Shown here: piece after piece, positions 41,221 to 53,633 of the stretch
Position numbering within the stretch: the stretch's first letter is position 1
How the letters are laid out: each line of letters opens with the position of its first letter
DNA from: Orbilia blumenaviensis
Taxonomy: Eukaryota > Ascomycota > Orbiliomycetes > Orbiliales > Orbiliaceae
Length of the DNA: 64,000 nt
Assembly (NCBI GenBank): GCA_036872755.1
Contig: JAVHNS010000002.1
Location: forward strand, 2,480,001 to 2,544,000
Direction: 5' to 3'
Program-made: the position numbers and the translations under genes
The notes under the pieces: generated by a model
Seen by the model: the letters and a program-made list of their open reading frames with translations, nothing else
Databases searched by the model: none
What the model was told of the DNA's origin: nothing

Positions 41221-43601
41221 ATGGGCCAATCGCAGTCAGATGAGAGCCAGCGCTCGCTTTCCCCCGGTAGGTTTCCACTTAGCTTCACTTTAAACTCCCC
41301 TCCTTCTCCTCCATCACGATATCTATATAAATCATCATAGAATCAAAAACAATCTGCATCTTCTCTTTGATTTATATCTATATAATACAAATTACTAAAT
41401 TGTGAATCAATGGTGATGATAAAACAGACGAAATCCGCCACCGCCTAACCACCCGTCTCCAAAAACGCACCTTCACCGACCTCGAGCTCTACTCCTTCCG
41501 TGACGTCTTCTCCTCGCTTGCAAACACCTCCTCCACTTCCTCAAATGACAGCAACACCGATGACGAAAAGAACAGCAATAACACACTCTACTGGTCCGAA
41601 GACACACTCACCCGCTTCCTAGAACTCCCCGACGCATTGGACGTCGGCAGTCTGCTCTTCCACGCATCCAGCATCGCAGCCGGATTTCCGTTTTTAAGCG
41701 ATGGTCCTGCGGTGTTGGAGTGGGAGGCCGTGGTCAGGGTTGTGTGTGTGTTCACGGGACGGTACAGAGGTGTTTTGAGGAAAGGTGGTGGGGATCCCGT
41801 CAGGCTTTGGTTTCGCATTTTGTCGGTTTACGATCGTGGTGATAGGAATAATAATAGTAATAGTAGTAATAATAATGATATTTTAAATGGGGGAGGAGAA
41901 GGGGGGGATACTAGCAGCGACAGCGAAACTAGTAATGGTGTCTTCCGGATCGCGGATCCAGAGGATATAGAGGATATAGAGGATGATGACGACGAGGACG
42001 ACGAACTCGCCCTCGCAGCGTTAGAAGCCCTCGATGCAATCGAAGTATTCAAGGAGACCGAGAAGCCCGCGGCGAAGTATATACGCCGCCTGGATCCACG
42101 GAATCTTACGAAGCTGGTGATGCTATTGCTGGTTATCGCGCCGTTGGACCCGCAGGAGTCGCTGGCGACGTATGTGGAACGGTATTCGGGCGAGGCGCTG
42201 GTGGAGCTGAGAAGGGCCGCGGAGAGCGTGGTGAGGAGTATGAGTATTGGCGGGAAGCCGATTCTGTGGAAGGGGTTCAGTAGGAGTGTTAAGAGGTCGC
42301 TGGTGAGTCGTCCATATCCTATCTCTCTCTCCCCCTCTCTCTGTTATCAGGGTGGTGGTGGTGGAGGCCTACTTTATGATTATCGAGAATAATCTTTTAC
42401 TAACCTGGTGGAAATGGTGTCTACAGCCCTACCTCTTCGACGGCTTCAAACCCCTCTACGAACACTTCCTCTTCTCCAAACGTCTCAACATGAACAAAGA
42501 CCCCACCCTCCACCTCCCTCTGACCCCGCCTCTACTCCAGCACCACGGCACGATCCTAACCCCGACATTACTAAACCAACTCTCCTTCTTCATCAAAGGC
42601 GAAAACCTCTGGCGACGCCTTCGAAAACTGTACATCGGCTCGGACGACGGTTTCTCAATGGGCATGTTTGAGCAAAAAGTCTTCAAATGGCGCGCACCCA
42701 CGATCCTACTCGTCAGCGGTTCGAGAATGGGGACTCCGCAGACTTCGCGCGAGAAGTCTTTCTCGGACTCATTGGCCCCCAAAAGATACCCAGACAGCGT
42801 AACTGCCGCCGACGGCAAAGAAGAAGAAGACGATGAAACCCTAACCTTCGGAGTCTACATCGACGTCATGTGGAAGATAACCCACAAAGAATGCTTCGGC
42901 ACTCCGACCACAAAGGTCTTCCAACTCCACCCGATCCACGAGGTGTTCGAAACCTCAAAGGCACATTCGGACTACATCTACTGGAACAAATCCGCCGGAA
43001 TCGGCTTCGGTGCACCTTTACCGCGCATCAAAGTCGGTGATCCGGTGTTACACATGAATTTAGGCGCAGTCTCGTTGATCCTAGATGAATCTTTGGAATT
43101 TGGGGTTTTCACGCATAGTTCTTCTGGCGGAGGGGCGTACCATACCAGTGATCTTTCCGTCGGAGGGAGGAGAGATGATTGGCAGGAGAGGTTTAATATT
43201 GAGGAGATTGAGGTATGGGGGCTCGGTGGGGAGGAGGAGGCGAAAGAGCAGGCGAGACAGTGGGCGTGGGATGAGTCCGAGGCTATGAGGAGGAGGAATG
43301 TGCAGCTTGGAGACGATGTTGAGGCGAATCGGGTATGTTCTTCCCTTCCTTATCTTTATTTTAATTATGAGTAGCACCCCCTCCCCCATATACGTATATA
43401 TATGTTTTTTTTTTTTTTACTTTATCTTTCTTATCTTTGTTATATATCCCCCCCCCTCTTACACCAGATCTCGGGAAGAAAAAGCTAGTTGTATCATTTG
43501 TATATGGTCTTTTTTTGGTGTGTGTTTGGGCTGACTTTTGGTAGGCGTTATTGGAGATGGCGGGAATCATTGGCGGGAACAGGAGCGGTGGGAGTATGTA
43601 G
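41221..43601 (+). CDS. RTC5: Rtc5-like TLDc-domain protein
   Basis: Exons 41221-41266, 41428-42302, 42427-43332, 43545-43601; 627 residues. It begins MGQSQSDESQRSLSPG; the Gly2 and Ser-rich start suggest N-myristoylation, as in other fungal Rtc5 proteins. The N-terminal helical half includes LTTRLQKRTFTDLELYSFRDVFSSL, LPDALDVGSLLFHASSIAAGFPFL and an acidic Asp/Glu/Asn-rich loop. The join SVKRSL/PYLFDGFKPLYEHFLFS leads into the TLDc domain: PTILLVSGSRMGTPQ, GVYIDVMWKITHKECFG, FQLHPIHEVFETSK, GIGFGAPL, SLILDESLEFGVFTHSS. It ends MAGIIGGNRSGGSM. Yeast Rtc5 was named from a telomere-capping screen and was later linked to V-ATPase disassembly at the vacuole, fitting TLDc biology. The last intron (212 nt) is long. 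Confidence 0.93.
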
Positions 43602-44066
43602 TAGACCCGTTTCTTTAGTTTTTCTTTTATATCGGGAGTTCCTTCTTTCTTTCTTTCTTTTTTTTTTTGGTGCCGGTGGCTACCCTTCTTTTTTGGCCTT
43701 TTTCGTTGATGGTATATGTCATTGTCTTTTGCTTGGGAGGAAAAGGGATATAAATATTTTGCAGGCACACATACACACACATGCACACACGGAGTACTAG
43801 TGAGAACATTTAAAGTTATCGGCGGAATCTGTCATGGTGTTTCTTTCTCTCTCTGTCTTTTCATATACTATAGCTATAGCCACCTACTTAAGGAGTAGTA
43901 GTAGTAGTAGTAGCATTATAAAATAATCAGACCACCAAGATCCATGCTATCCAACCTGCAGTGCCATAATACACCATGCAATAGAAAAAGCCCGATTCCC
44001 CAATTCCACTTTTTATTTTTTATTTTTTATTTTACTATTATTATTGTTTTTGTTTTGTAATTTTTT
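43602..44066. other. convergent 3' flanks RTC5 / small protein gene
   Basis: T-rich spacer with an AC-repeat (cacacatacacacacatgcacacac) at about 43766-43790 and a GTA triplet run at about 43895-43913. No gene is seen. Confidence 0.5.
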
Positions 44067-44545
44067 TTAAGCAGTACCAACGACAGGACAGTTATCCTTC
44101 TGGCTGGAAGTGACCTTCAACTCCTTGACCGAGCTCTCGGAGACGGTGACGGCGGTGCCGTTCTTGCGCTGGATGGTGTACTGGCCGCCCTGTATAACAA
44201 AAATAAATCGTTAGTATGTAAATTAAAAAAAAAAATTTAAAAATTTAGGAGACTTACGGAGTAGCTCTGGACGACGCCGACCTCCTCGCCGCCGGTGGAG
44301 TTGGTGAATGTGACGTGGGTTCCTTCCTGTTATATTTTACTGTTAGTATGGTGGTGGTGGGTTATCAAGTTGGAGATTTTGAGTTGTGCTTGTGTGTGTG
44401 TGTGTGTGTGATAGTTAGAGAGAGAGGAGGGGGGAAGAACTGGCGCGGGGTGTGATGTCATGGATGATGATGATGGCGATGGCGATGCCCGCGGGGTACG
44501 TATTCTATATATTGTAGGGGGGGGAGTACTTACGCCGAACGACAT
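44067..44545 (-). CDS. 67-residue conserved small protein, SH3/Tudor-like
   Basis: Exons 44545-44534 (12 nt), 44326-44258, 44189-44067 on the minus strand. The first coding exon holds only ATG TCG TTC GGC before a GTAAGT donor, so it is easily missed. The product starts MSFGEGTHVTFTNSTGGEEVGV, continues VQSYSGGQYTIQRKNGTAV and ends KDNCPVVGTA. The alternating polar/hydrophobic strands with turns (STGG, SYSGG, KNGT) suggest a small beta-barrel such as the Tudor-like HVA1 fold; that assignment is a guess from pattern. High G+C codon choice (GTC, AAG, GGC, ACC) compared with neighbours points to high expression. All three exons are whole codons, and both introns have CAG acceptors. Confidence 0.75.
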
Positions 44546-45940
44546 TTTCTCTGACTTCTTTTTTTTATTATTTAAATAACAAGTATGAAGTTATTCTGGA
44601 AAAGTGTATTGTAGTAGGTAGTAATCGTTCGCGGTTTTTCGAAGGTTAAAAAGCTGGTAGTAACAGAAGGGGAGCGCTGGCTGACTTAATTTCTAAAGCT
44701 TGCGGGGCGGCGGGCGGGGGGGACAAATGCTCTTATATAGTCCTTCTTTCCTTTTCTTGATACAATGGAACTTCTACTAGCTACCTACCTAGCTACTCTC
44801 TAATAAGGCACGTACGACGACGTGACATAACCCCCCCAGTCCAGTCTTTCTCTCAACAAAGGCAGTGTCTACCGTTCTATCGCCATCTATGCATCTACCT
44901 AGCTTATTGCTCAAACCCCGGTCTTACCATCCACACAACCCGACCAATCAGAGGGTGTGTAATCATAAGCTTTGCTTCCCTTTTTGTGATGTGTGCAGAG
45001 GATACCTTGCGGATTCTGGGGGTAAGGTAGTTAGGCTAGGCCCTTTCGGTGGTCATATGAGGGGTATGTTATTTTTCTTTTCCGCGGGGCTTTCTTTTTT
45101 TTGACAATTGCGAATTTTCATGGTCATGGTTAATTAAACGTTGAGTATGTAGGCTACCGTACGAATCGAATTTGTGGTATTTGGAACTATTTCACTTTCT
45201 GGTGGTGATTAACCGGTGAGACCTGCCTACCTACCTACGTATTTCATAAACGCAGAGGGTGTATATATATATTATATACGTCTGCAATTGGCCTGGTCCG
45301 GTCTGACCTGGTCCGTGTTTGGGATTCGTGGAGTTTTGACGTCAGATTGTGGTAGTTGACGGCAGGTTGGTCTCAAAGCTATCAGAGAACTACCTACCTA
45401 GCTAGCTAACTAAATTAAAGCTAGCTCTGTTAGCTTGATTTACTTGGAGTGGCCTACCAGCTGTGGTAATATAATCCCATCAAGCACGGATTTGAACCAA
45501 AGCTACGCCATATCAATTAATATTACTACCTACAAGATTCGAGACCACTTTACAAGACTAATTACCTAGTCAGTATATATACTACCCATCCGGAATGGGG
45601 TTCTTTTTTATGAACGGCAAATTTTTAATGAATGTGATAGTTCAACTATAGTATATACATAAAAATAAATGATAATGGTAATGATAATGATAATGGTAAT
45701 GATATGGTATATATATATATAAATGCACCAGCTTTTGTTCGTCGTCATCGTCGTCGTCGTACATAAGAAACCCTTCATATAACCTCCTCGGCCTTCTCCC
45801 TCCCATTACTCATAATATAATATAATCTATCATCACGCTTCTTCACCCGTCGATATACCGTACCTACCAAGCCGCACCCCCCCGCCAAAATTAGCAGCTC
45901 ATCCCATAATCATAATACAAAAAACAACAAAAAAAAAGGG
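44546..45940. other. intergenic region, small protein gene / KMO 3' end
   Basis: About 1.4 kb, containing the promoter of the small protein and the KMO 3' flank. It holds CTACCTACCT at 44781, 45226 and 45391, AGCTAGCT tracts, and a GATAATGGTAAT repeat at about 45669-45706. An alternating TA run lies near 45707, followed by a GTCGTCGTC run (about 45740-45760). No gene is seen; a TTTGAACC-containing stretch near 45490 does not fold into a tRNA. Confidence 0.55.
45669..45706 (+). repeat. GATAATGGTAAT tandem repeat
   Basis: Units gataatggtaat and gataat alternate over about 38 bp, downstream of KMO. Confidence 0.75.
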
Positions 45941-48261
45941 TCACCAAAGAACCCTCACCGCCTCCTCCATCCACTCCTTCCCCACCAACAACCCCTCATT
46001 CCACACCTCCCTCCACCAACCCCCCTTCCAAACCCACCACCCCAACCCCCCAAGAACACCCACTATAAAAACTTGCGCCACAAATCCCAAAACCCTCTCT
46101 TGCCTCTTAACCCTCCTAACCACCTCCCCATAACTTATATTGCTAAAACTGATCATTGAATACAGCGTTCTAACCCCCATCCACGGAAACCAGCTGTACA
46201 AAAACTCTTGAAACCCCTTTTTTAGAAGGTATGTTGTCGACGTCACCGAGGCTCGCATTTCGACGTAGTTGTTCATCGCTAGGTCGTTGATCACGTGGAG
46301 GTCCTTGTGGCGTTCGGAGGTGTAGGATTCCAATGCGGTGGTTAGGGAGCTGTGGGCGGAGATGTGGGACCAGAGGACTCGGACGTCTTCGAAGCCGCAG
46401 TTCATGCCTTGGCCGTAGAAGGGGACCATCTGTTTTTTTTTCAAAAAAAAAAAAGGAAAGAAAAAAACAATATTATTATATTTGTGAGTTTGGGAGGGGG
46501 TTAGGGGGGGCTTACGGCGTGGGCTGCGTCGCCGATTATGACGCACTTGTTCCTGTAGTGGTACGGGTTACACTGTCGCACCGCGTTAGCTTCATATCCT
46601 TGTATATATATATGTATAAGAGAAAGGGTACTCTACCTTCACAGAAATCAACGGCAGCTTCTGATTCTTCAAGTAATCACCAATCAGATTCTCCTCCCCA
46701 ATCAACGGCACCACATCCGGAAACTCCGTCAGAAAGAACTTCAGCAGCGCCTCAGGCCCCACTATATCCTTAAACATCTCCTCCGGCATAAACAGCGTAC
46801 ACGTAAAACTCTTATCCTGATTAGGCAAAGCGATAAACATAAACGTCTGCCTCGGCCAGATGTGCAAATGGTTGGGATCGAGTTGAAAATCCCCGGTTTT
46901 GGAACACGGCGGCATGTGGAATTCGCACCAGAGGGAGTCGATGTATTCTTGTGAGAAGTTTAGACGGACGTATTTCATCATGTGGTACCGGGTTTGGGAG
47001 TGGGCGCCGTCGGCGCCGATGAAGAGGTCGGCGTTCACGCGGATGGTCTCGGTTTCGCCGGAGGGGAGGCGTCTTTCGAAGGTGGCTTCGGATCTTTCGA
47101 GGGAGAGGCGTTTGAGGTTGTGGTTGAATTTGAGTTCGACGTTGCTCATCTGGTCCAGTTCGTCCAGGAGGGCGCCGTTGAGGTAGGAGCGGTCGATGGA
47201 GCGGATGAACTATATATATACACGCAACCATTTTTCTCTTTTTTTAGCTTTTTGTACTATAATTTGTGATATATATATATATTTGGAGATGGATTATTGC
47301 ATACCCTCCCGTGGACGTCATATCGCTGACTCGACTGTTTCCCTGCGATATCATGGATCATCCGGCCGTTCATAGGAATCGCTGACTCCAGGATCATCTC
47401 CGTCAGGTCCGGATCCACCGTTCTCAATCCATTGATCCCACGTTCCGATATAGCCAGATTAATCGATTTCGTGAAGTTCAAGCTGCGGTTCTCGGGGTTA
47501 CGAAGGTCTATTAACCAAAAAAAAGAAGAAACCATATTAGAACCTTTCCCTTTTTATATAAAAAAATATATATGTTGATAACAATTGGGATAATTGGTAA
47601 TTTACCCCCTCGCAGCTCATAAACTGTAACCTGCCATCCTCCCTTCGCGAAGTATAAGGCGGCGAGGGCACCGACGGGGCCGGCGCCTATGATGGCGACC
47701 TTTTGGGGCTCATAGATCGAGTTCGAGTCCTCGGAGGTACCGGAGGCGACGGTGGGTGCGCTGCTTGCGGATCTGTTGTATATTCCAATGTTATTATTAT
47801 CATTATTATTATATATTCTATCAGAACTGATTTTTCAATGATATACACAGTGTCCTGTTTCTTTCTTTCTTTCTTTCTTTCTTTCTTTTTTTTTTTTAAA
47901 AAAAAAAAAAGTTATAGAAGGGGAGGGGGTGTATATATGTGTGCAAAACGCTCAACGTAAGATCTTACGAACAACATGAAACGTCGTTGTCGTCTTTTTC
48001 TCTGTATAATATCCGGTGTATATATATATATAATAATAAAGTCTATAGAAATAGTGATTTTCTATATATATATATATAGGTGTAGAGTATAAGTATATAT
48101 GAGGAGGGAGTATATTACCTCCGTGGTTTCTTCGAGCCGCCGGCGTGCTTTGACGAGGAAGAAGACTTGGACTTGACGCGGTGGGTGGGAGTGGAGGTAC
48201 CGGAGGGGGAGCGGCGCGGGCCGGATGATGTTCGGCGCTGTGTTGACTGGTCGTTGCCCAT
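45941..48261 (-). CDS. BNA4: kynurenine 3-monooxygenase
   Basis: Six exons on the minus strand: 48261-48119, 47772-47606, 47507-47305, 47209-46637, 46572-46516, 46429-45941; 543 residues. It is an FAD/NADPH hydroxylase converting kynurenine to 3-hydroxykynurenine on the de novo NAD+ pathway at the mitochondrial outer membrane. Visible motifs are KVAIIGAGPVG (Rossmann, 77-82), SINLAISERGINGL, FIGADGAHS, CVIIGDAAHA and MVPFYGQGMNCGFED. The C-terminal hydrophobic segment VLGFVAQVFIVGVLGGLGWWVW is the membrane anchor. Joins keep frame throughout (ELRG/DLRNPENRS, GR/FIRSIDRS, ISVK/CNPYHY). The first exon adds about 70 Ser/Lys/Arg-rich residues before the Rossmann fold, unusual for this family, after a 346-nt intron with TA and CTTT repeats. 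The phase fits, but this exon is the least certain part. Confidence 0.93.
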
Positions 48262-48914
48262 GGCTATCTGCAAGCGGTCGATCTGTTGATCGCAACTACT
48301 GTTGCTGTTGCTGTTGTATCTAAGTAGGTACCTATATACCTAATGCTGACGTCTATGGTGTCTAGGTAGGTATTCTATATTATATGGGTAAGGCCGTGAT
48401 ATATGAATGCGGGATGCTAGGTATGCAATCGGTAGGCAGGCAGGCAGGCTATGCTTGAATTAAACAAATAAATAAAAAATAAAAATAAATAAAATAAAAA
48501 AAACTATTATAGAGAAGTGCCGAATAAATAAAATAGAAGATGGAAGAGAGAGAGAGAGAGAGATCTATATGTATGCGGTTATTCGTGGTAAGAACGGGAG
48601 AAAGAAAAGAAAAGAAAAAAAGAGTTCAATGGTCGGACGACAGCTGCAAGTCGCGTGTGTGTGTGTGTGTCGCTGTTGTGCCGGTGGGGGAAGAACGGGG
48701 ACCCTGTAATTATTATAATCTCTGTCTGTGGTACTACTGCTCCTGCTACTGCTACTGCTACTCGAGCTCCTGTATCCGTGCTAGTCGATATCTCCTTCCA
48801 GCAGGGCCGGGAAGGAGCTGGAGGGAGGGAAGCTGTCCCCTGTGGGGTGTATATGGTTATATATGTCTACGCTGAGCTATGCCTGTCGAGAAAGTAAGAG
48901 AGCTGTAAGAAGGG

Positions 48915-48943
<29 letters not shown>
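48915..48943. repeat. poly(A) tract, 29 nt
   Basis: Uninterrupted A run in the KMO/TRE-like intergenic region. Confidence 0.9.
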
Positions 48944-48945
<2 letters not shown>

Positions 48946-49510
48946 GAGGGTGAGATGAGATGCGACAGGGGAGAAGAAGCAGAGGAAGAAGAGAAGAAGA
49001 GTCAAATCCGATCCGCATCCCCATCCCACCCCCCGTTAGCGTTTTGAGGTTAAACGTTTTCCCGGCTCTAGCCATTGCATTTTGTACTTCGATTCGCGCA
49101 CCAGCGCCATCAGCTAGGTGGGTAGCTGGCTAGCTCAAACGGGCATGTCGTCGCACCGGCAGCAACCCCCCCCCTTCCTTCTTTCCTTCCTTGGTTCCTT
49201 CCGCCTCCCTTATTGTGATCATTATAAGCGTTGTTGTGGCTGATGCGTATGCCCGTCCGTATATGTCAGTAGAGGCATATCTGTATTGTACTGTATTGTA
49301 TCGTATTGCATTATATTTGAGATATAGATATGCTATTGGTAATAACGCTGGATGATATCTGTGGCGGGTGTTTCGTATATATATATATATACACACACAG
49401 GCTGCTGTACTGTATCAATGGAAAGGACAAGCGATATCGTAAGCCAGCCTTTTGCTTGGTGTGTTCTTGTCCTGTAACCTGTAACCCGTAGTTATCCCTT
49501 GTCCTCGCCC

Positions 49511-49532
49511 TTATCCTATCCTATCCTATCCT
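49511..49532 (+). repeat. (TATCC)n pentanucleotide repeat
   Basis: Four TATCC units, followed by TGTTTC iterations. It is the same repeat class (pentanucleotide) as the arrays upstream of the USP gene. Confidence 0.85.
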
Positions 49533-50269
49533 GTCTGTTTCTGTTTCTGCTCTGTTTCTGTTGAATCTTGAAGACATACGTATGCATCTCCATCTCCTAT
49601 TCGAACTTTCTTTGGGAGGATCCCAATCGGGGCGGTTTCCTTTCTACTACCCTTCACTCATTCCTTCTTCCTCTTCTTCTACTCACACGACTTGACTTGG
49701 TGATAAGTACTTACGACTTAGATACTACTACTATAATACAGTTGTGTTATTACTAACTAGTACCCACTAACCTACGTTCATCATTATCATCACCATCCAT
49801 AGAAGCAGGACCGGACAGTGCTGTGCCTGTGCCTGTGCCTGTTCGAAATTAACGACCAACCGATTTATAATATCGTCAGGAAAGGGGATAAATAACAAGC
49901 AAACCGTCAGCCTGGGCTAGGCTGGGCTGGACTGGCTAAAATTAAAAACAGAACCCCCCCAACCTAACTGACCTAACTTGGTTGCCCGTTGACCTAACTC
50001 AACTTACTTACCTACCTACTTACTTACTCCCAAAACCCGATTTCGACATTTCGATGATCCCCTTAACTGCCTGAGTAACGACATATCCAACTTTCTTTTT
50101 TGTTTTGTTTTGTTTGGATCTGCTTCAATCGCAGAATTATATATATTACCCATCCATACATCCATCGACAGAAAATAAAATAAAAAAAAGAAAGAACGTT
50201 GTCCCTGACCGACATCAGATACAGAAAGAGAAGAAGGAGAAGGATAGATAAAAAAAGACCTCGCCCCGA

Positions 50270-53200
50270 ATGAGCGAGGAAAAGGAAGCCTTCCGACTCA
50301 GGGAGCGCCTCGCCCTCCCTCCCGGATACGAAGAAGCAGTCGCCAGCTCCTCCCGTTCGGATATCAGCGACAATGACGACGATACCAACGAAAACCAACG
50401 TCTCCTCTTTTCTTCCGACTCTCACAACAACTCTCGCGATGACCCGAATAACTTAGATGGAAGTGGGAGTGGAGGTGGTAGTGGAAGTGGAAATGGTGGC
50501 AGTTCTGCTGCAAATCCCCCTCAGGCCGGCGCCGCCGCTGCATCCGGGTCGCGAAATAACAACGCAACGCGGCCGGATGGCTACCGCGCTCCCACCGTCA
50601 GATCCGTCCGCTCTTCGTTCGACAGTAACTCCGACTTCCTCCCTTCCTCATCATCTTCCTCGGACTCCGGCGATGACGATGGCAATGGACGTAGACGGTC
50701 AACCGAATCGCTGCGGCGGATCCTCGAGGTTATGGATATCGAAGAACCTGAGTACGACGGACGGTCTTCGAGAATAAGAGAACGCATATCGAAACCGTTT
50801 TCTATACTGGGTGGTGCCATATCTTCGTTCGGGAGTAGAGTTGGTTCGCGGTTTGGGTGGTTCACCAGTCGTATACCGTCAATGCCGCGGCTTCCGAGCT
50901 TTTTGAGGTTTCCGGCCGATGAGGATGGGATTATTAACTTGCAGAGGTTTATTGGGGTTGTCATTGTCGTTATTATAGTAAGGACACCCCCCTTCTTTCT
51001 ATTTTATTTTATATTATATACATTCATCCTCTGGGATAGGGAGGTTATGGATGGTGATGGTTATTGTAATTGGTAGTAGTGGTTGTGGTGAGAGTGTGCT
51101 GATGAGCAAGTGGGTGCAGGTCTATGCGATATTTGCGACGGATGTCTTCACCATGCGCATGAACCAAGGTCACCAGTACGATCCCGACTCCGTCAAGCGG
51201 TACCTCATCGATAATGTCGATCCCGAAAACATCAAGCACATGCTCAAATACCTTTCGAGCTTTGATCACTTGGCTGGCACGGAGGGTGACTATCAGATGG
51301 CACAGTATGTTGCTGGTAAATTCAAGGAAGCTAAAATGCGGGATGTCCGGACTGAGGAGTGAGTACACCTTCTTTCCTTCCATTTTTTTTTCCCTTCTCC
51401 ATATATACTTTGGATTTGGAGGTAGTATTTTGAAGGGGGGGGGTTGGTTTGTGATGCTAAAATAGATGGTTTGGTAGATACGAAGTATACCTCAACTACC
51501 CCAACAAGGACGGAACAGGACGTCGCATCTCCATAGTCGACCCACCGGAACTACGATGGACAGCAGCCCTCGAAGAGCAGCATTTCGATACCAAAAAACA
51601 CCCAGGCAAGATCACACCGGTATTCCACGGCTACTCTAAATCCGGCAATGTTACAGGACACCTGGTCTATGCGAACTACGGCTCAAAGCAGGATTTTGAA
51701 TATCTTAAATCGAAAAAAGTGGATCTGAAGGGCTCGATTGTGCTGGTTAGATACTTTGGAACGGAAAGCGATCCTGCGATAAAGGTTAAATTGGCTGAGG
51801 ATGCTGGTGCCGCTGGATGTATTATTTATACCGACCCGAAGGAGAATGGGATGGTGAGGGGGAAGGTGTGGCCGGAGGGACGGTGGGCGCCTGATGATTT
51901 CGTGCAAAGAGCATCTGTGGGATTGACGAGATACCAACCTGGAGATCCGTTGTCACCGGGTGTTCCTAGCGATTTTAAAAACAAGAGGATTAAGAAAGAA
52001 GATGCGTATCTGAGCAAGATCCCGAGTTTGCCGTTGGTAGGTTTTTTTTTTCTCTTTTTTTCTTTGTATATGGTGAATTTCTGTTGGATTTTTGGGGGCT
52101 AATCGGGGCGCTTTTTTTTAGGCATGGGGAGATGCTAAAAAACTTATTGCAGCATTAAAAGGGCACGGTTCGAAAGTTGGCGACGACTGGAAGGGCGGTA
52201 TTCCGGAGGTTGAGTGGTGGACTGGCGATAAGAACAGTCCCAAGGTCAACTTGATGAATATACAGGTCGAGCATGAGAAGCAGAAGATCTGGAACAGTGA
52301 GTCTGCCGCACCCTTTAAATCTTAAATGACAGCTATATACTAAATTGCCAATGTAGTTCTTGCCACGATCGAAGGCTTTGAGCAACCCCGGAAGGCTGTC
52401 ATTATCGGTAGCAGGCGTGACTCTTGGGCTTATGGTGCTTCTTCGATGACTGGAACGGCTATCATGTTGGAATTGATGAGGGTATTCGGCCAGATGTACG
52501 ATATCGGCTGGCGCCCTGCCAGGACAATCCATTTCGCGAGTTGGGACGGCAGTCAGTACGGCTTGGTTGGGTCTACGTGAGTATTATTATATTAATTTAC
52601 TTGGAAGGCGAAGAGGCTGACAAAGGGAAAAAAAAAAAGTGAATGGGTCGAACAATACGCAAACGAGCTCCGAATGGACGGAGTGGTCTATATTAATGTC
52701 GGCACCGCCGTCAGTGGCACCGAATTCAAAGCTCGAGGCTCACCGGCTCTGCAACTCGCACTCAACACTGCGCTTGGCTGGTTCATCGATCCTTCGTCAA
52801 ATGCCACAATGATGGAAGCAAGGGGCGAAAGAAGTCTAGCTGGCCCAGCTATCAATACCGACAGTCTCGCTTTCACTAATTTCGCCGGAACGGCTGCAAT
52901 TGATATCGGCTTCGAATCTCCAGATGGCGACCAGGCTATTCCTCTCCACTCCGCCTACGACACCTTCGAATGGATGACCAAGTACGGTGATCCGAAGTGG
53001 GAGTTTGTTCCACTGTTAGCTCAGATATGGGGCGTTCTCACGATCGTTATGAGCGATAACCTTGTTATTCCCTTGAATTATGCGGATTACGCTGTGTCTC
53101 TGAACAAGCACCTCGATGACTTGAAACGATGGGTTGACGAAAAGCGAGCAAAGCGGAGACGACATGGTCACGAAGGTACAGATATCGACTGGAAGCCTAT

Positions 53201-53633
53201 GAAGGAGACGATTCGGAAACTGCGTGAGAACAGCCTTCATTTTAACGACTTTATCTCTCAGCTTGAGAATACCTTGCTTCAATTGGATGGTACGGAACCG
53301 GCTTCTATGACGGTGGAGAGGCTGGAGCATAACAACAAGGTTGCCATGTTTGAGACGCATATGCTGGATATGGCTGCCGTTCCCGGCCGCACGTGGTTTA
53401 AGAATACGATATTTGCTCCCCAGGTTGGTGCTATCCTACTATCAAAATTCTCAATGATGAATTACTAACTAATTTTTTTTTTTTTGTTTGTAAAGGTCCG
53501 GAGTGAACTCGACCACCTGTGGTTCCCGGCGATCGTCGATGCTGTTGAAGCCGATGACTGGGAGAAGGCCCGGTTCCAGCTGGAACGATTGAGGCAAATT
53601 ATTGACAATGCATCCAATTGGATGAAGAGATGA
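50270..53633 (+). CDS. TRE1: TRE1/TRE2-type transferrin-receptor-like protein (degenerate M28 peptidase)
   Basis: Exons 50270-50977, 51120-51358, 51478-52036, 52122-52296, 52357-52576, 52640-53423, 53496-53633; 940 residues. The N-terminal tail is cytosolic and disordered with a PPxY motif (PPGY, 17-20). One membrane span (about 228-248, FIGVVIVVIIVYAIF) is followed by a lumenal M28/glutamate-carboxypeptidase-like ectodomain with a PA insert. The catalytic motifs are altered against GCPII. GNHRDAW is GSRRDSW, the DPxSG aspartate is lost (GASSMTG), WDAEEFG is WDGSQYG, and YINADSS is YINVGTA; only the last ligand region LHSAYDTF keeps its His. It should be proteolytically inactive, like human transferrin receptor and yeast Tre1/Tre2. 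Yeast Tre1/Tre2 recruit Rsp5 (with Bsd2) to metal transporters for vacuolar degradation, and PPxY fits that role. Alternative: Vps70-like. Confidence 0.88.

Larger units (their letters stand above)
48262..50269. other. 2-kb divergent promoter region KMO / TRE-like gene
   Basis: Gene-free and repeat-rich: GAGA run near 48546, GT run near 48655, CTGCTA repeat (48735-48760), 29-nt A tract at 48915-48943, CTATC/TATCC array at 49511-49532, TGTTTC iterations (49535-49561), and CTGTGC hexamers at 49820-49842. No coding frame with a recognisable motif is seen. Confidence 0.6.

Noticed and set aside
45480..45530. GGATTTGAACC, resembling a minus-strand tRNA B box
   Set aside because: The surrounding bases cannot form a five-pair T stem and there is no A box at a proper distance.
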